Source of the DNA: Croceitalea dokdonensis DOKDO 023
Lineage (GTDB): Bacteria > Bacteroidota > Bacteroidia > Flavobacteriales > Flavobacteriaceae
Length of the DNA: 64,000 bases
Assembly (NCBI RefSeq): GCF_001306415.1
Contig: NZ_LDJX01000008.1
Coordinates: 97,744-161,743 of the forward strand
Direction: 5' to 3'
Within the stretch, counting starts at the first letter, position 1. Each line of letters begins with the position of its first letter. Below are positions 47,763 to 56,741 of the stretch, piece by piece. Under the pieces are notes generated by a model that worked only from the letters and a program-made list of their open reading frames with translations, ran no database searches and was not told the origin of the DNA. Both the position numbers and the translations under genes were made by a program.

Positions 47763-49013
47763 ATGAAAACTAAATTTTTAATGCTCTTTGCCCTTGCGTT
47801 AACCTGGGTGGGAACAGCTCAAAAAAATGAGATTAAAGCCGCGGAAAAGGCTATGAAAGCCGGAAACGCCGCTGAGGCAAAATCTACCATAGAGGCTGCA
47901 ATGTCATTGATTGATAATGCGGACAACAAATATCAGGCACATGCCTATTCCATTCTGGGTAATGCCAATCTACAGCTCAAGGATTTTGATGGGGCCGTAA
48001 AGAATTTCAATAAAGTCGTAGAAATTGAAGAAGCTTCCGGCAAGGCCAAGTATACTGCGGATGCACAACAAAAACTGACTCAAATGACCGGGGATTTGAT
48101 TAATGCCGCTGTTGAGGATAACAATGAGAAACGCTATAAAGAGGGCGCGGAAAAGTTGTATATGGCGTACCAACTTAGCCCAAAAGATACCGTTTATCTG
48201 TATTATGCCGCCAGTAGTGCTGTTAACGGAGGGCCAGAGAATTACGATCAGGCCATAGAATTCTATGAGGAACTCAAAGACCTTAATTACGACGGTAGCG
48301 GTGTAAAATATACTGCGGTTAACGTGGCCACTGGAGAAACAGAGACCATGGACAAAACCCAGCGAGATCTGTATGTTAAGGCAGGGACCCATAAAGACCC
48401 TAAGGAAGAAAAAACACCTTCGGCTAGAGGGGAAATTGTAAAAAATATTGCTCTTATCTACCAAGAACAAGGTAAGAATGATATGGCATTGGCCGCATAC
48501 GATGATGCCATAGCAAGTAACCCAGATGATGTGAATTTGGTTTTGAACAAAGCCAATTTATATTATTCTATGGGAGACAAGGAAAAGTTTAAGGAACTTA
48601 TGGCGGCTGCCTCAGACATGGCACCGGACAATCCTGATTTAATGTACAATATTGGCGTGATAAGTATGGAGCAGGGGAATTTGGAGGAAGCAAGAAATGC
48701 TTTTTTAAGGACCTTGGAGATAGACCCCTCTTACGTTAATGCGCAGCTGAACCTGTCCACAACCTATGTGAACGAAGGCAACTCCCTTATTGATGAGATG
48801 AATACCTTAGGCACATCTAGAGCAGATACCCAGCGTTATGATGAGTTAAAACAGAAAAAGGACGACCTGTTTAATGAAGGCGCCAAGATTTTAGAAGAAG
48901 CCATGAAAACCAATCCTGATAATCCAGGACTGCTGTCCCAACTAAAAAACATCTATGGTGCTTTGGGAGACAATGAAAATTTCATGAGAATCAAAAAACT
49001 AATGGGAGAGTGA
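47763..49013 (+). CDS. Secreted/periplasmic tetratricopeptide repeat protein
   Basis: The 416-residue protein has a signal peptide (MKTKFLMLFALALTWVGTAQ) and TPR helices through its length, clearest in AYSILGNANLQLKDFDGAVKNF, NIALIYQEQGKNDMALAAYDDAIASNP and LMYNIGVISMEQGNLEEARNAFLRTLEIDPSY. It is probably a periplasmic scaffold. It follows gyrA by 31 bp and may share its transcript. Confidence 0.88.
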   Translation: MKTKFLMLFALALTWVGTAQKNEIKAAEKAMKAGNAAEAKSTIEAAMSLIDNADNKYQAHAYSILGNANLQLKDFDGAVKNFNKVVEIEEASGKAKYTADAQQKLTQMTGDLINAAVEDNNEKRYKEGAEKLYMAYQLSPKDTVYLYYAASSAVNGGPENYDQAIEFYEELKDLNYDGSGVKYTAVNVATGETETMDKTQRDLYVKAGTHKDPKEEKTPSARGEIVKNIALIYQEQGKNDMALAAYDDAIASNPDDVNLVLNKANLYYSMGDKEKFKELMAAASDMAPDNPDLMYNIGVISMEQGNLEEARNAFLRTLEIDPSYVNAQLNLSTTYVNEGNSLIDEMNTLGTSRADTQRYDELKQKKDDLFNEGAKILEEAMKTNPDNPGLLSQLKNIYGALGDNENFMRIKKLMGE

Positions 49014-49030
49014 ACTTTCTCTTTAAAAAC

Positions 49031-49066
49031 AAAAAAGCCTTGAGGTCATCTTGAGGCTTTTTTTAT
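49031..49066. terminator. Bidirectional terminator
   Basis: AAAAAAGCCT pairs with AGGCTTTTTT, with flanking T and A runs on both sides. It lies between the TPR gene and the converging NlpC/P60-like gene and can serve both. Confidence 0.8.
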
Positions 49067-49812
49067 ATCACTTTTTTAATCACCCGGAGTTGATGGGTAT
49101 ACTGTTTTTGCTTCACATTAAAAATACCGGTATGATCTATCCGGTCTATGCGTACGGTCCCAAAGGAATGGATAATGTAGTTGTCCCTTAACATGATGCC
49201 TACATGGTCTATGAGACCTTCTTTATTGTCAAAAAACGCAAGGTCTCCAGCTTCACTTTCTTCAATAAAACTTAAGGGTTCTCCTTGCAACGCTTGTTTG
49301 CCTGTTTCCCTGTACAATTGATATCCATTGATTTTATAGACCATTTGGGCAAGTCCGGAGGCATCAATGCCAAAAGGGGTTTTCCCTCCGCTCAACCCTG
49401 GTGCGTTTAGGTATTGTACCGCGGTGTCCACCAAACGGGGTTTGTTTGGTCTAGTTTCCAATATTTCCCCTTCAAACCTATGGCCTAGCTGTTTTGCCAA
49501 ATCCACGCGGGAGCCTAAAAGAATGGGAATCAACATATCATCGGCATTACAGATATTGGCTATAAAATCCGTAGTGTAAATTGGTTCTTTATTTTGGATG
49601 GATTTATACATTTCTTCCTCAATACCATAAAGCTGATTGTTTTGCACCCAACCTTCACATTTGTCAAAGCCAATTTGGATACGGCTCCAGTATTTGCGGG
49701 TTTCCTTGATTTTATAAGTATCCCCATACAGAAGTTGTGTAATCATGTTACCCGAATCTTCCCCGCTCTCGCGCACCGGGACAACACTTAAATGGCAGAT
49801 TCCGTATTGCAT
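49063..49812 (-). CDS. NlpC/P60-like (C40) protein lacking the catalytic cysteine
   Basis: The 249-residue protein has an SH3-like N-terminal part (about 1-62, with WSRIQIGFDKCEGWVQ) and a C-terminal NlpC/P60 domain (about 128-245). In active members the motif after GKTPFGID is CSG. Here it is ASG (Ala151, codon at 49360-49362), and the usual YLWGG is LSGG. The His in LIDHVGIML (His203) and the one in NYIIHSFG (His215) remain. The enzyme is therefore probably not a working peptidase and may bind peptidoglycan or a partner. There is no clear signal peptide. It lies 15 bp after the thiolase gene. Confidence 0.88.
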   Translation of the reverse strand: MQYGICHLSVVPVRESGEDSGNMITQLLYGDTYKIKETRKYWSRIQIGFDKCEGWVQNNQLYGIEEEMYKSIQNKEPIYTTDFIANICNADDMLIPILLGSRVDLAKQLGHRFEGEILETRPNKPRLVDTAVQYLNAPGLSGGKTPFGIDASGLAQMVYKINGYQLYRETGKQALQGEPLSFIEESEAGDLAFFDNKEGLIDHVGIMLRDNYIIHSFGTVRIDRIDHTGIFNVKQKQYTHQLRVIKKVI

Positions 49813-49827
49813 TGTTAGACCAGATTG

Positions 49828-51003
49828 TTAGCTACGTTGTAACACCAATGCAGAGGCTCCACCACCACCGTTACAAATAGCGGCAGCGCCAATTTTAGCG
49901 TTATTTTGCTGTAGTACGGAAATTAAGGTCACTAAAATGCGAGCTCCTGAGCAACCCAATGGATGTCCCAAAGAAACGGCGCCACCGTTCACATTTACCG
50001 TATCATCCTTAAGGTTTAGTAACTTCATATTGGCCAGTCCAACTACGGCAAAGGCTTCATTGAACTCAAAATAGTCCACATCCTTTAAGGTTAAGCCCGC
50101 CTTATCCAATGCTTTTGGCAACGCTTTTGCTGGCGCAGTGGTGAACCACTTAGGCTCCTGTGCGGCGTCCGCGTAACCTTTAATGGTAGCTAATGGCGTG
50201 AGGCCAAGTTCCATGGCTTTTTCCCTACTCATGAGTACCAGTGCTGCTGCACCATCATTAATTGTGGACGCATTTGCCGCTGTTACCGTACCATCTTTGG
50301 TAAACGCTGCCCTTAGTCCTGGTATTTTCTCCAGTTTTACATTTTTGAACTCTTCATCCTCCGTGATAACTAGTGGCTCGCCGCGTCTTTGGGGCACGGA
50401 AACAGGTATGACCTCGTTGTGGAATTTTCCTTCCTTCCAAGCCGCTGCGGACCTTTTATAGGACTGGATGGCGTAGTTGTCTTGATCCTCTCTTGAAAAG
50501 TTATGTTCCTTGGCACAGAGGTCTGCACAGACGCCCATGGCATTCTGGTCGTAAACATCTACCAAACCATCCTTTTGCATACCATCTACAAGGGAGCTAG
50601 GGCCAAATTTGGTTCCCGTCCTTAAATGGACATAGTGGGGAATCAAACTCATGTTTTCCATACCTCCGGCAATGATGATATTGGCGTCTCCCAAAGCAAT
50701 GCTCTGTGCAGCCTGCATGACGGTTTTCATACCTGAGGCACATACTTTGTTCACCGTAGTACAGGGAACACTGTCTGGTATACCCGCAAAAATTGCAGCT
50801 TGTCTGGCAGGAGCCTGCCCTGTACCAGCTTGTACCACTTGTCCCATTAAAACCTCATCGACCTTACTTGGGTCTAGGTTTATGTTTTCCATTGCCCCTT
50901 TAATGGCAATGGCACCTATTTTGGGTGCCGGTATGGTAGATAATGCACCCATAAAACTTCCAATTGGTGTTCTAACGGCAGAGACAATGACTACTTCTTT
51001 CAT
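49828..51003 (-). CDS. Acetyl-CoA acetyltransferase (thiolase family)
   Basis: From the ATG at 51003 the protein has 391 residues and starts MKEVVIVSAVRTPIGSFMG; the longer frame from 51153 adds 50 residues without family support. The acyl-enzyme Cys88 is in TTVNKVCASGMKTVMQAAQ, then HPLGCSGARI (second Cys) and the C-terminal ICNGGGGASALVL. It condenses or cleaves acetoacetyl-CoA. It is divergent from the HD phosphohydrolase gene and is followed by the NlpC-like gene. Confidence 0.95.
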   Translation of the reverse strand: MKEVVIVSAVRTPIGSFMGALSTIPAPKIGAIAIKGAMENINLDPSKVDEVLMGQVVQAGTGQAPARQAAIFAGIPDSVPCTTVNKVCASGMKTVMQAAQSIALGDANIIIAGGMENMSLIPHYVHLRTGTKFGPSSLVDGMQKDGLVDVYDQNAMGVCADLCAKEHNFSREDQDNYAIQSYKRSAAAWKEGKFHNEVIPVSVPQRRGEPLVITEDEEFKNVKLEKIPGLRAAFTKDGTVTAANASTINDGAAALVLMSREKAMELGLTPLATIKGYADAAQEPKWFTTAPAKALPKALDKAGLTLKDVDYFEFNEAFAVVGLANMKLLNLKDDTVNVNGGAVSLGHPLGCSGARILVTLISVLQQNNAKIGAAAICNGGGGASALVLQRS

Positions 51004-51117
51004 AAGACAGCTTATATCGGGCGAAAATACAAATTTCTGAAGCATTAGGTAGAATTGTTCATTGTGCCTATCCCCATCCATCCAGATTTTTCTATTTTTG
51101 GATGTAAGGAGGCTCAT

Positions 51118-53157
51118 ATGGGAAAAGCATTGGATAATTTTTATAAGAAGCAATCACTGATCTACAAGTATATCCTTTACGTTTTTTCCATTGCCTTGAT
51201 TGTTTTCTTTTTTCCAAAGGGTGGCCAGTTTAAGTATGATTTTCAGAAAGGGAAACCTTGGCAATATGAGAATTTATACGCTCCTTTTGACTTTTCCATT
51301 AAAAAAACCAACGAAGAGATTGTTCTAGAGAAGCAAGCTATAAAGGACAACCAAACCACTTATTATCAATTTGATGTTGACATTCCAAAGAAGGTAAAAA
51401 ATAGCGTGAGCTCAAGCACTTCAGCAATTCTGGCAAATACCAACTATACCAATAGAATCAAGGAGCAAACTTTGGCCCGAATTAATGAAAGCATTGATGA
51501 AGTTTATGAATTTGGAATCTTAACAGAACCGGTTTTTGGAGAACGTACCATGTTGGTGAAAAATAATCAAGCTATTTTTTTGGATAGACCCAATCGGTTA
51601 AGTCTTTTGGAGGCCAAACAAAGGATAGATAGCAGTCTAAAATTTATCCCAGATCAGAATATCAGATATAAAATTGGCTTGGAGTTAAAGCGGGCATTGG
51701 AACCCAATGTAACCTTAGATGAAAAGCTTACCCAAAATGCGCTCCAAGAGGAACTTAATAAAATATCATTGACTTTGGGAGAGGTGCTAGAGGGGAAATT
51801 AATCGTTGCCAAGGGGGCAGTGGTAGAAAATGACACGTACAAGGTCTTGAGCTCCTTAAAATCTGAATACGAATCTGAGCTTTGGAAAGGTAAGAGCTAC
51901 TACTTTATTGTCGTTGGTTATACTATTTTGGTAGCCTTGGTCTTGATGATGTTATTTCTTTTTTTAAGGAAATACAGAACAGAAATTTATGAGCACAACA
52001 CTAAGGTCACCTTTATTTTTGCCAACATCTTGCTGATGGTCTTTATTACCACCCTAGTGGTCAAAAACTACGAAGATTACCTTTATGTGGTGCCTTTGTG
52101 TATACTTCCGCTAATTCTCAAAAACTTTTTTGATGCAAGGCTAGGGCTATTTGTACACGTGCTTACCATTTTAATCTTGGGTTTTGTGGTGCCCAACAGT
52201 TTTGAATACATTTTTTTACAGACCATTGCCGGTATTGTGACCATCCTAACGGTTTCGGAATTATATAAGCGCGCCAACCTTTTTATTTCGGTAGGACAGA
52301 TTACCGTTATCTATATTGTAGGATACTTTGCGTTCCATGTAATTCATGAAGGAAGCTTGGAAGGTGTTGAACCCACAAATTTGGGCATTTTTTTACTAAA
52401 TGGAATGATCACCCTTTTCGCCCAGCCTTTAATTTATATGTACGAGCGTATTTTTGGTCTGGTATCCGATGTTTCCCTCTTGGAACTCTCTGATACTAAT
52501 TCCAAATTACTTAAGGAATTGTCCAATAAGGCGCCGGGGACGTTTCACCACTCCTTACAAGTTGCAAATCTGGCGGAGGCAGCTGCCAATGAAATTGGCG
52601 CCAACTCCATGTTGGTGCGGGTGGGTGCCCTATACCATGATATTGGTAAAATGGCCAACCCTGCCTATTTCACCGAAAACCAAACCACCAATGTAAATCC
52701 GCATGATGATATTCCCCCAAGGGAAAGTGCCAAAATTATTATCGATCATGTGATTGAAGGGATTGAGCTGGCACAAAAAAATAATATACCGGACAGGGTT
52801 ATTGATTTTTTAAGAACGCACCATGGCACAAGTAAGGTCTTTTATTTTTACCGAAAACAGCAAGAGTTGGAACCAGAGGTAGATGAAGAGGATTTTTCAT
52901 ATCCCGGACCCATTCCCTTTTCCAAGGAAACTGCTATTTTAATGATGTCGGATGCGGTGGAGGCCGCTTCTAAAAGTCTTAAATCACCTACCTATGCCAT
53001 CATAGATGAATTTGTTGAAAAAATTGTCAAAGGGCAAATGCAGGGTGGACAGTTTTTGAACGCCAACATCACCTTTAAGGAAATAGAGGCTGTTAAAAAG
53101 GTGCTAAAACAAAAGCTTACCAATATTTATCATTTGAGGGTTGAGTATCCTGAATAG
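51118..53157 (+). CDS. 7TM HD-domain phosphohydrolase, PgpH-like (probable c-di-AMP phosphodiesterase)
   Basis: The start at 51118 (679 residues) is preceded by AAGGAGG at 51106-51112, a canonical Shine-Dalgarno 5 bp upstream and rare in this phylum. The protein has a first hydrophobic helix, a large extracytoplasmic 7TMR-HDED domain, seven membrane helices (about residues 265-455) and a cytoplasmic HD domain (about 475-640) with FHHSLQVANLAEAA, ALYHDIGKMANP and RTHHGTSKV. This is the PgpH architecture. Degradation of c-di-AMP is known for the family and inferred here. Confidence 0.92.
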   Translation: MGKALDNFYKKQSLIYKYILYVFSIALIVFFFPKGGQFKYDFQKGKPWQYENLYAPFDFSIKKTNEEIVLEKQAIKDNQTTYYQFDVDIPKKVKNSVSSSTSAILANTNYTNRIKEQTLARINESIDEVYEFGILTEPVFGERTMLVKNNQAIFLDRPNRLSLLEAKQRIDSSLKFIPDQNIRYKIGLELKRALEPNVTLDEKLTQNALQEELNKISLTLGEVLEGKLIVAKGAVVENDTYKVLSSLKSEYESELWKGKSYYFIVVGYTILVALVLMMLFLFLRKYRTEIYEHNTKVTFIFANILLMVFITTLVVKNYEDYLYVVPLCILPLILKNFFDARLGLFVHVLTILILGFVVPNSFEYIFLQTIAGIVTILTVSELYKRANLFISVGQITVIYIVGYFAFHVIHEGSLEGVEPTNLGIFLLNGMITLFAQPLIYMYERIFGLVSDVSLLELSDTNSKLLKELSNKAPGTFHHSLQVANLAEAAANEIGANSMLVRVGALYHDIGKMANPAYFTENQTTNVNPHDDIPPRESAKIIIDHVIEGIELAQKNNIPDRVIDFLRTHHGTSKVFYFYRKQQELEPEVDEEDFSYPGPIPFSKETAILMMSDAVEAASKSLKSPTYAIIDEFVEKIVKGQMQGGQFLNANITFKEIEAVKKVLKQKLTNIYHLRVEYPE

Positions 53158-53287
53158 TTGGCTGGAGGGCTAAAAAATTGCTGACAATACAGGCGTTAAT
53201 ATTTTGTTAGGACAGATGCCTAACCAAATAGTTATGGGTATCTTTTCTACGATTGCAGGTAAAACTATCGAAATAAAACAAAACACT

Positions 53288-55663
53288 ATGAATAAGTTCC
53301 GTCTTCCCACCGCCCTTATCCTCTTGTACTTCCTTTCTTTATCCTCCTACGGTCAAGTTAACGGACCTAATGCCAACGATATAATCGACCAGGTTAGAAA
53401 TGATAGCCATGCTATTTATCAAGAAAATGTGATGGATTCTTTGATAACTTGGCGAGAGCAGCTGATGTTCCATTTTGACAATCCCGTCCTGGAGGAAGGT
53501 ACCCCCTTGTTTTTTAAAGCGTATACCTTGACAGGCCCTAACAAGATCCGTGCTACGTTGAGCAAGGTATTGAAGGTTGAATTGCTCGATGAAGAAAACG
53601 CCATCATCAAAACGCAGTACCATAAAATTGTATCAGGTATGGCAGAGGGGAGTATCATCATGCCTAAGAAGTTAAAAGACGGACAGTATACCTTAAGGGC
53701 ATATACCCGATGGATGCAGAACTATGGTGAAGATGCCTTTTTTCAACAACGTTTTTTGGTAAGCTCGCAAAACATAAAACCCGAAGAAGACAGGCAAACT
53801 GAAGATATCTTGATTTCATTTTATCCTGAAGGTGGGACCTTGGTCCATGGCCTCAAGAATCGGTTGGTAGTCAAAGCAACAAGCTCCGCAAATAGACCAG
53901 TGGAAATTGAAGGTGTTATCGTTGATGGGTCCGGTGATGAGGTGGCGGTATTGACGGTCCACGGCAAAGGACTGGCCTCAACGTTCTTATCACCTGTTAA
54001 TAATGAGCCCTATTACTTAATAACAAAGAGCGGGAAAAAATACCTATTGCCCGAAATCGCTAAGGAAGGCGCGGTACTAAACATCAACAATCTCGATGAA
54101 AATAAAATAAAGGTTAGGGTTAGCATGACTGATGACACCAAGGCCAAAAAGGTCCTGATTAGGGGAATTAAGGGTGGTATCGTATATTTTGATAAACCTA
54201 TGCCGATTAAACAAGCATCGGGTATGTTGGATATTTCAAAAGTGGGGCTGCCTTTGGGTGCGATGACTTTTTTGTTACTTGATGAAAAAGAGCAGGTACT
54301 GGCTTTTAGGCCGATTGAAATTACTGCCGCAAACCAATTAAATATCAGCGTGGATGCTTTAGATGAAGACCTGTCCAATAGCGAACTTGTGCTAAAATTA
54401 AGAGTGACCGACGATAATGGAAACCCGGTAAGGACAAACGTAAGCCTAAGTGCCGTAAACTTACCAACTGATTTTTCCGATAAAGAATCCAACTCCTTTG
54501 AACCTTTAATGAACGACAATATGGTTTGGGGCGATATCCAAAGGCAAGATCGATTTTTAAGAGACTTGCAGGCAATGACCATGACCAACAGTACGGAAGG
54601 ACTGATGAACCCGGAGTTATCGCGAATAGATTACCCGTTTCAAAAGGGACTTAACCTTTATGGTTATGCGTATGATTTAAACAACAAGTTGTTGAAGAAC
54701 AGCAAAATTCAAATGGTGAATACCTCAGAATCCACTATTCTCGCCCGAGAATTAACAACCGATAAGGAGGGCAGGATACGTATAGAGAATCTAGATGTAA
54801 CTGGCGAGAATGACATTGTATTTAGAACCTATGGTGGCGACGCAGCAGCTAGACTGGTCAAAATAGTACCATTTGAAAATTCCGTGAATGGCATGGGCAG
54901 CACAAAAACGGTGTTTGATGCTACTAAAAAAAATAAAGCAGACAAAAAGGTTCAGTCTCCGTCTTGGTTACCAATAGACAATACAGATGTGATAACCTTG
55001 TCAGAAGTAGAAATAAAACAAAATAAACTTAAGAGACAAGATAGGACACCTTCACTTTATGGTATTGAGCCTACAAAAAGTGTTCTCCAAGATTTTGAAC
55101 GGCCAAAAACAATTCCAGAATTATTTCTTGGAATTGCCGGAGTTCAAGTTATTGGCCTTGGAGGTTTGCGACCGTCAATCCGGTTAACCAGAGAAACAGG
55201 TTCAGGCCCAATACTTTGGGTGGTAAACGGAACGCCGCTGAGCCAGCCTGCGACTTTGGTGGATATTATGGATTTGATTCCTGCAAATGATGTAGATCGG
55301 ATAGAAATTTTACAAGACTCGGAAGCATCAATGTACGGGTCAAGAGCAGCCGGTGGTGTTGTTTTATTGTATACCAGAAATGCTTCATCACTGGATAATA
55401 TCAAGAGAAAGGATGGGCAGTTGAAGTTTCAAGGATATGAAGAGGTCTCAGACTTTAAAAGTTTTGCCCAGCAACTTGCCAAAAAGCCCAAGAAATTTCA
55501 AGATAAGAGGACTACCCTGTATTGGAACCCCAACATTCAAACAGATGAAAACGGCGAGGCCATGATTCGTTTTACCACGCCTCTAAGTGTGAAGCAGTTA
55601 GAGATTAAGACCACTGCAATAACGGAGAAGGGAGCCGTAGGAAGTGCACGAATTAGCCTGTAA
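53288..55663 (+). CDS. MG-domain and TonB-plug protein without a beta-barrel
   Basis: From the ATG at 53288 the product has 791 residues with a signal peptide (MNKFRLPTALILLYFLSLSSYG). The N-terminal part resembles a macroglobulin MG domain (SLITWREQLMFHFDNPVLEEG, KDGQYTLRAYTRWMQNYG). A TonB-dependent receptor plug-like domain lies at about 600-700 (IRLTRETGSGPILWVVNGTPL, RIEILQDSEASMYGSRAAGGVVLLYT). It then ends with a short macroglobulin-like tail (TLYWNPNIQTDENGEAMI), with no room for a barrel. Such plug-only proteins occur in Bacteroidota; their role is not known to me. Confidence 0.8.
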   Translation: MNKFRLPTALILLYFLSLSSYGQVNGPNANDIIDQVRNDSHAIYQENVMDSLITWREQLMFHFDNPVLEEGTPLFFKAYTLTGPNKIRATLSKVLKVELLDEENAIIKTQYHKIVSGMAEGSIIMPKKLKDGQYTLRAYTRWMQNYGEDAFFQQRFLVSSQNIKPEEDRQTEDILISFYPEGGTLVHGLKNRLVVKATSSANRPVEIEGVIVDGSGDEVAVLTVHGKGLASTFLSPVNNEPYYLITKSGKKYLLPEIAKEGAVLNINNLDENKIKVRVSMTDDTKAKKVLIRGIKGGIVYFDKPMPIKQASGMLDISKVGLPLGAMTFLLLDEKEQVLAFRPIEITAANQLNISVDALDEDLSNSELVLKLRVTDDNGNPVRTNVSLSAVNLPTDFSDKESNSFEPLMNDNMVWGDIQRQDRFLRDLQAMTMTNSTEGLMNPELSRIDYPFQKGLNLYGYAYDLNNKLLKNSKIQMVNTSESTILARELTTDKEGRIRIENLDVTGENDIVFRTYGGDAAARLVKIVPFENSVNGMGSTKTVFDATKKNKADKKVQSPSWLPIDNTDVITLSEVEIKQNKLKRQDRTPSLYGIEPTKSVLQDFERPKTIPELFLGIAGVQVIGLGGLRPSIRLTRETGSGPILWVVNGTPLSQPATLVDIMDLIPANDVDRIEILQDSEASMYGSRAAGGVVLLYTRNASSLDNIKRKDGQLKFQGYEEVSDFKSFAQQLAKKPKKFQDKRTTLYWNPNIQTDENGEAMIRFTTPLSVKQLEIKTTAITEKGAVGSARISL

Positions 55664-55751
55664 ATACCTTTTATTGTTTTTGCAGATGCCCATGGCTAAA
55701 AAACAGGTGATCAACCAACACAAAGTTTTTACAAAAAACCTAAAAAAATAG

Positions 55752-55782
55752 TTGTTATCTAAGTTTTGAAACGGTATTTTTG
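55752..55782 (+). promoter_or_regulatory. Promoter of the tRNA-Ser/tRNA-Pro unit
   Basis: TATTTTTG at 55775-55782 fits the consensus TAnnTTTG exactly and lies 20 bp after a TTG (55752-55754) that fits the -33 box. The tRNA-Ser begins 42 bp downstream. Confidence 0.6.
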
Positions 55783-55824
55783 CATCCGCGTTTTGCGAAT
55801 GTTCATAGAATAAAATGAATTAAA

Positions 55825-55908
55825 GGAGAGGTGCCGGAGTGGTAACGGAGCAGATTGCTAATCTGTCGACGCGTAAGTGTCGCATGGGTTCGAGTCCCAT
55901 TCTCTCCG
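55825..55908 (+). tRNA. tRNA-Ser (anticodon GCT)
   Basis: The acceptor GGAGAGG pairs with TCTCTCC (with a final G-T), followed by discriminator G. The anticodon stem GCAGA/TCTGT holds the loop TTGCTAA, anticodon GCT. The long variable arm (TCGACGCGTAAGTGTCG) fits serine. The T-loop is GGTTCGAGTCC. CCA is not encoded. Confidence 0.96.
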
Positions 55909-55935
55909 CAATTTCTTTTAATCCAAGATAACCAT

Positions 55936-56010
55936 CGGGGTGTAGCGTAGCCCGGTTATCGCGCCGCGTTTGGGACGCGGAGGTCGCAGGTTCGAATCCT
56001 GCCACCCCGA
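55936..56010 (+). tRNA. tRNA-Pro (anticodon TGG)
   Basis: The acceptor CGGGGTG pairs with CACCCCG, with discriminator A. The anticodon stem CCGCG/CGCGG holds the loop TTTGGGA, anticodon TGG. The T-arm is GCAGGTTCGAATCCTGC. It is 27 bp after tRNA-Ser, and a decayed integrase lies just downstream. Confidence 0.96.
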
Positions 56011-56036
56011 CTTAACTATTTTCATATAGTTGCATG

Positions 56037-56064
56037 ACGTTGCAAATCACCTGATTTGCAACGT
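56037..56064 (+). terminator. Terminator after the tRNA genes
   Basis: ACGTTGCAAATCA and TGATTTGCAACGT form a 13-bp inverted repeat with a 2-base centre, followed by TTTATG. Confidence 0.65.
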
Positions 56065-56236
56065 TTTATGTTTTTAGGGGTATCAAATGAAACCACATAT
56101 TATCACCTGAAAACACCTCACTGGTGTGGGATTCGGGAATTGGACACCACAATATTTCTTGTACATTGAAGTAGCTTTTGAAGGTATTTGACCTCGTATT
56201 TTTTACTATTCATTTACTAATTTAAAGCTATGTAAC

Positions 56237-56530
56237 ATGTTAGGAAATAGCAGATTATCAGTCGTCTTCATTACAAGAAAACTCGAAAGGGAAACCGAAA
56301 AATTAATGATCTATGCTCGTATCACCGTAGACGGTAAAAGTGCGGAATTTTGTTTGAATCGGGAATTGTAAGCCTCCTTGTGCGACAATAGGAGCAAAAG
56401 CGGCAAGGGATTTTCCAAGTATGTCATCTCCTTAAACAAGTATTTAGATTAAGTTTTTATAGGATTATTCGAGGTACATCGCCAACTTTTACAAGAGGAA
56501 GTCGTTAATACTTCTGCCGGAATTTGGGAC
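56237..56530 (+). pseudogene. Decayed tyrosine recombinase (integrase) N-terminal fragment
   Basis: An ATG at 56237 opens 44 codons ending at a TAA (56369-56371). The frame then continues with a second TAA (56450-56452). Ignoring the stops, the same frame keeps the pattern of the Bacteroidota phage-integrase arm-binding and SAM-like domains: LMIYARITVDGKSAEFCLNREL, then LCDNRSKSGKGF and SLNKYLD, then GLFEVHRQLLQEEVVNTSA. After about 105 codons the likeness stops, and the catalytic domain (R...HxxR...Y) is missing. It lies about 230 bp after tRNA-Pro, a common insertion site, so it is the remains of a mobile element. Confidence 0.75.
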
Positions 56531-56643
56531 AGTATTACACTATTCTTTTGTTCTAGGAACATCATATTTAGGTATAGTTTATACTATTTAACACGCAGAC
56601 ATAATTTAGGTACGGCACACTATCATAATTTTGGTAAAGTATC

Positions 56644-56726
56644 TACCCTTACTTTGTTACAATATTTTTAAAAAATTACCCTGACTTTGTTACCAAAAAA
56701 TAAAATATTTACCCTTACTTTGTTAC
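56644..56726 (+). repeat. Three direct repeats spaced 33 bp apart
   Basis: TACCCTTACTTTGTTAC occurs at 56644-56660, 56677-56693 (one change, TACCCTGACTTTGTTAC) and 56710-56726. The starts are exactly 33 bp apart, about three helical turns. The spacers are AT-rich. The last copy ends 15 bp before the ATPase start, so they may be binding sites that control it. Confidence 0.75.
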
Positions 56727-56741
56727 AAATAGGTTGGAAAT

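Noticed and set aside
55820..56005. Minus-strand frame of 61 codons
   Set aside because: It is antisense to the two tRNA genes.
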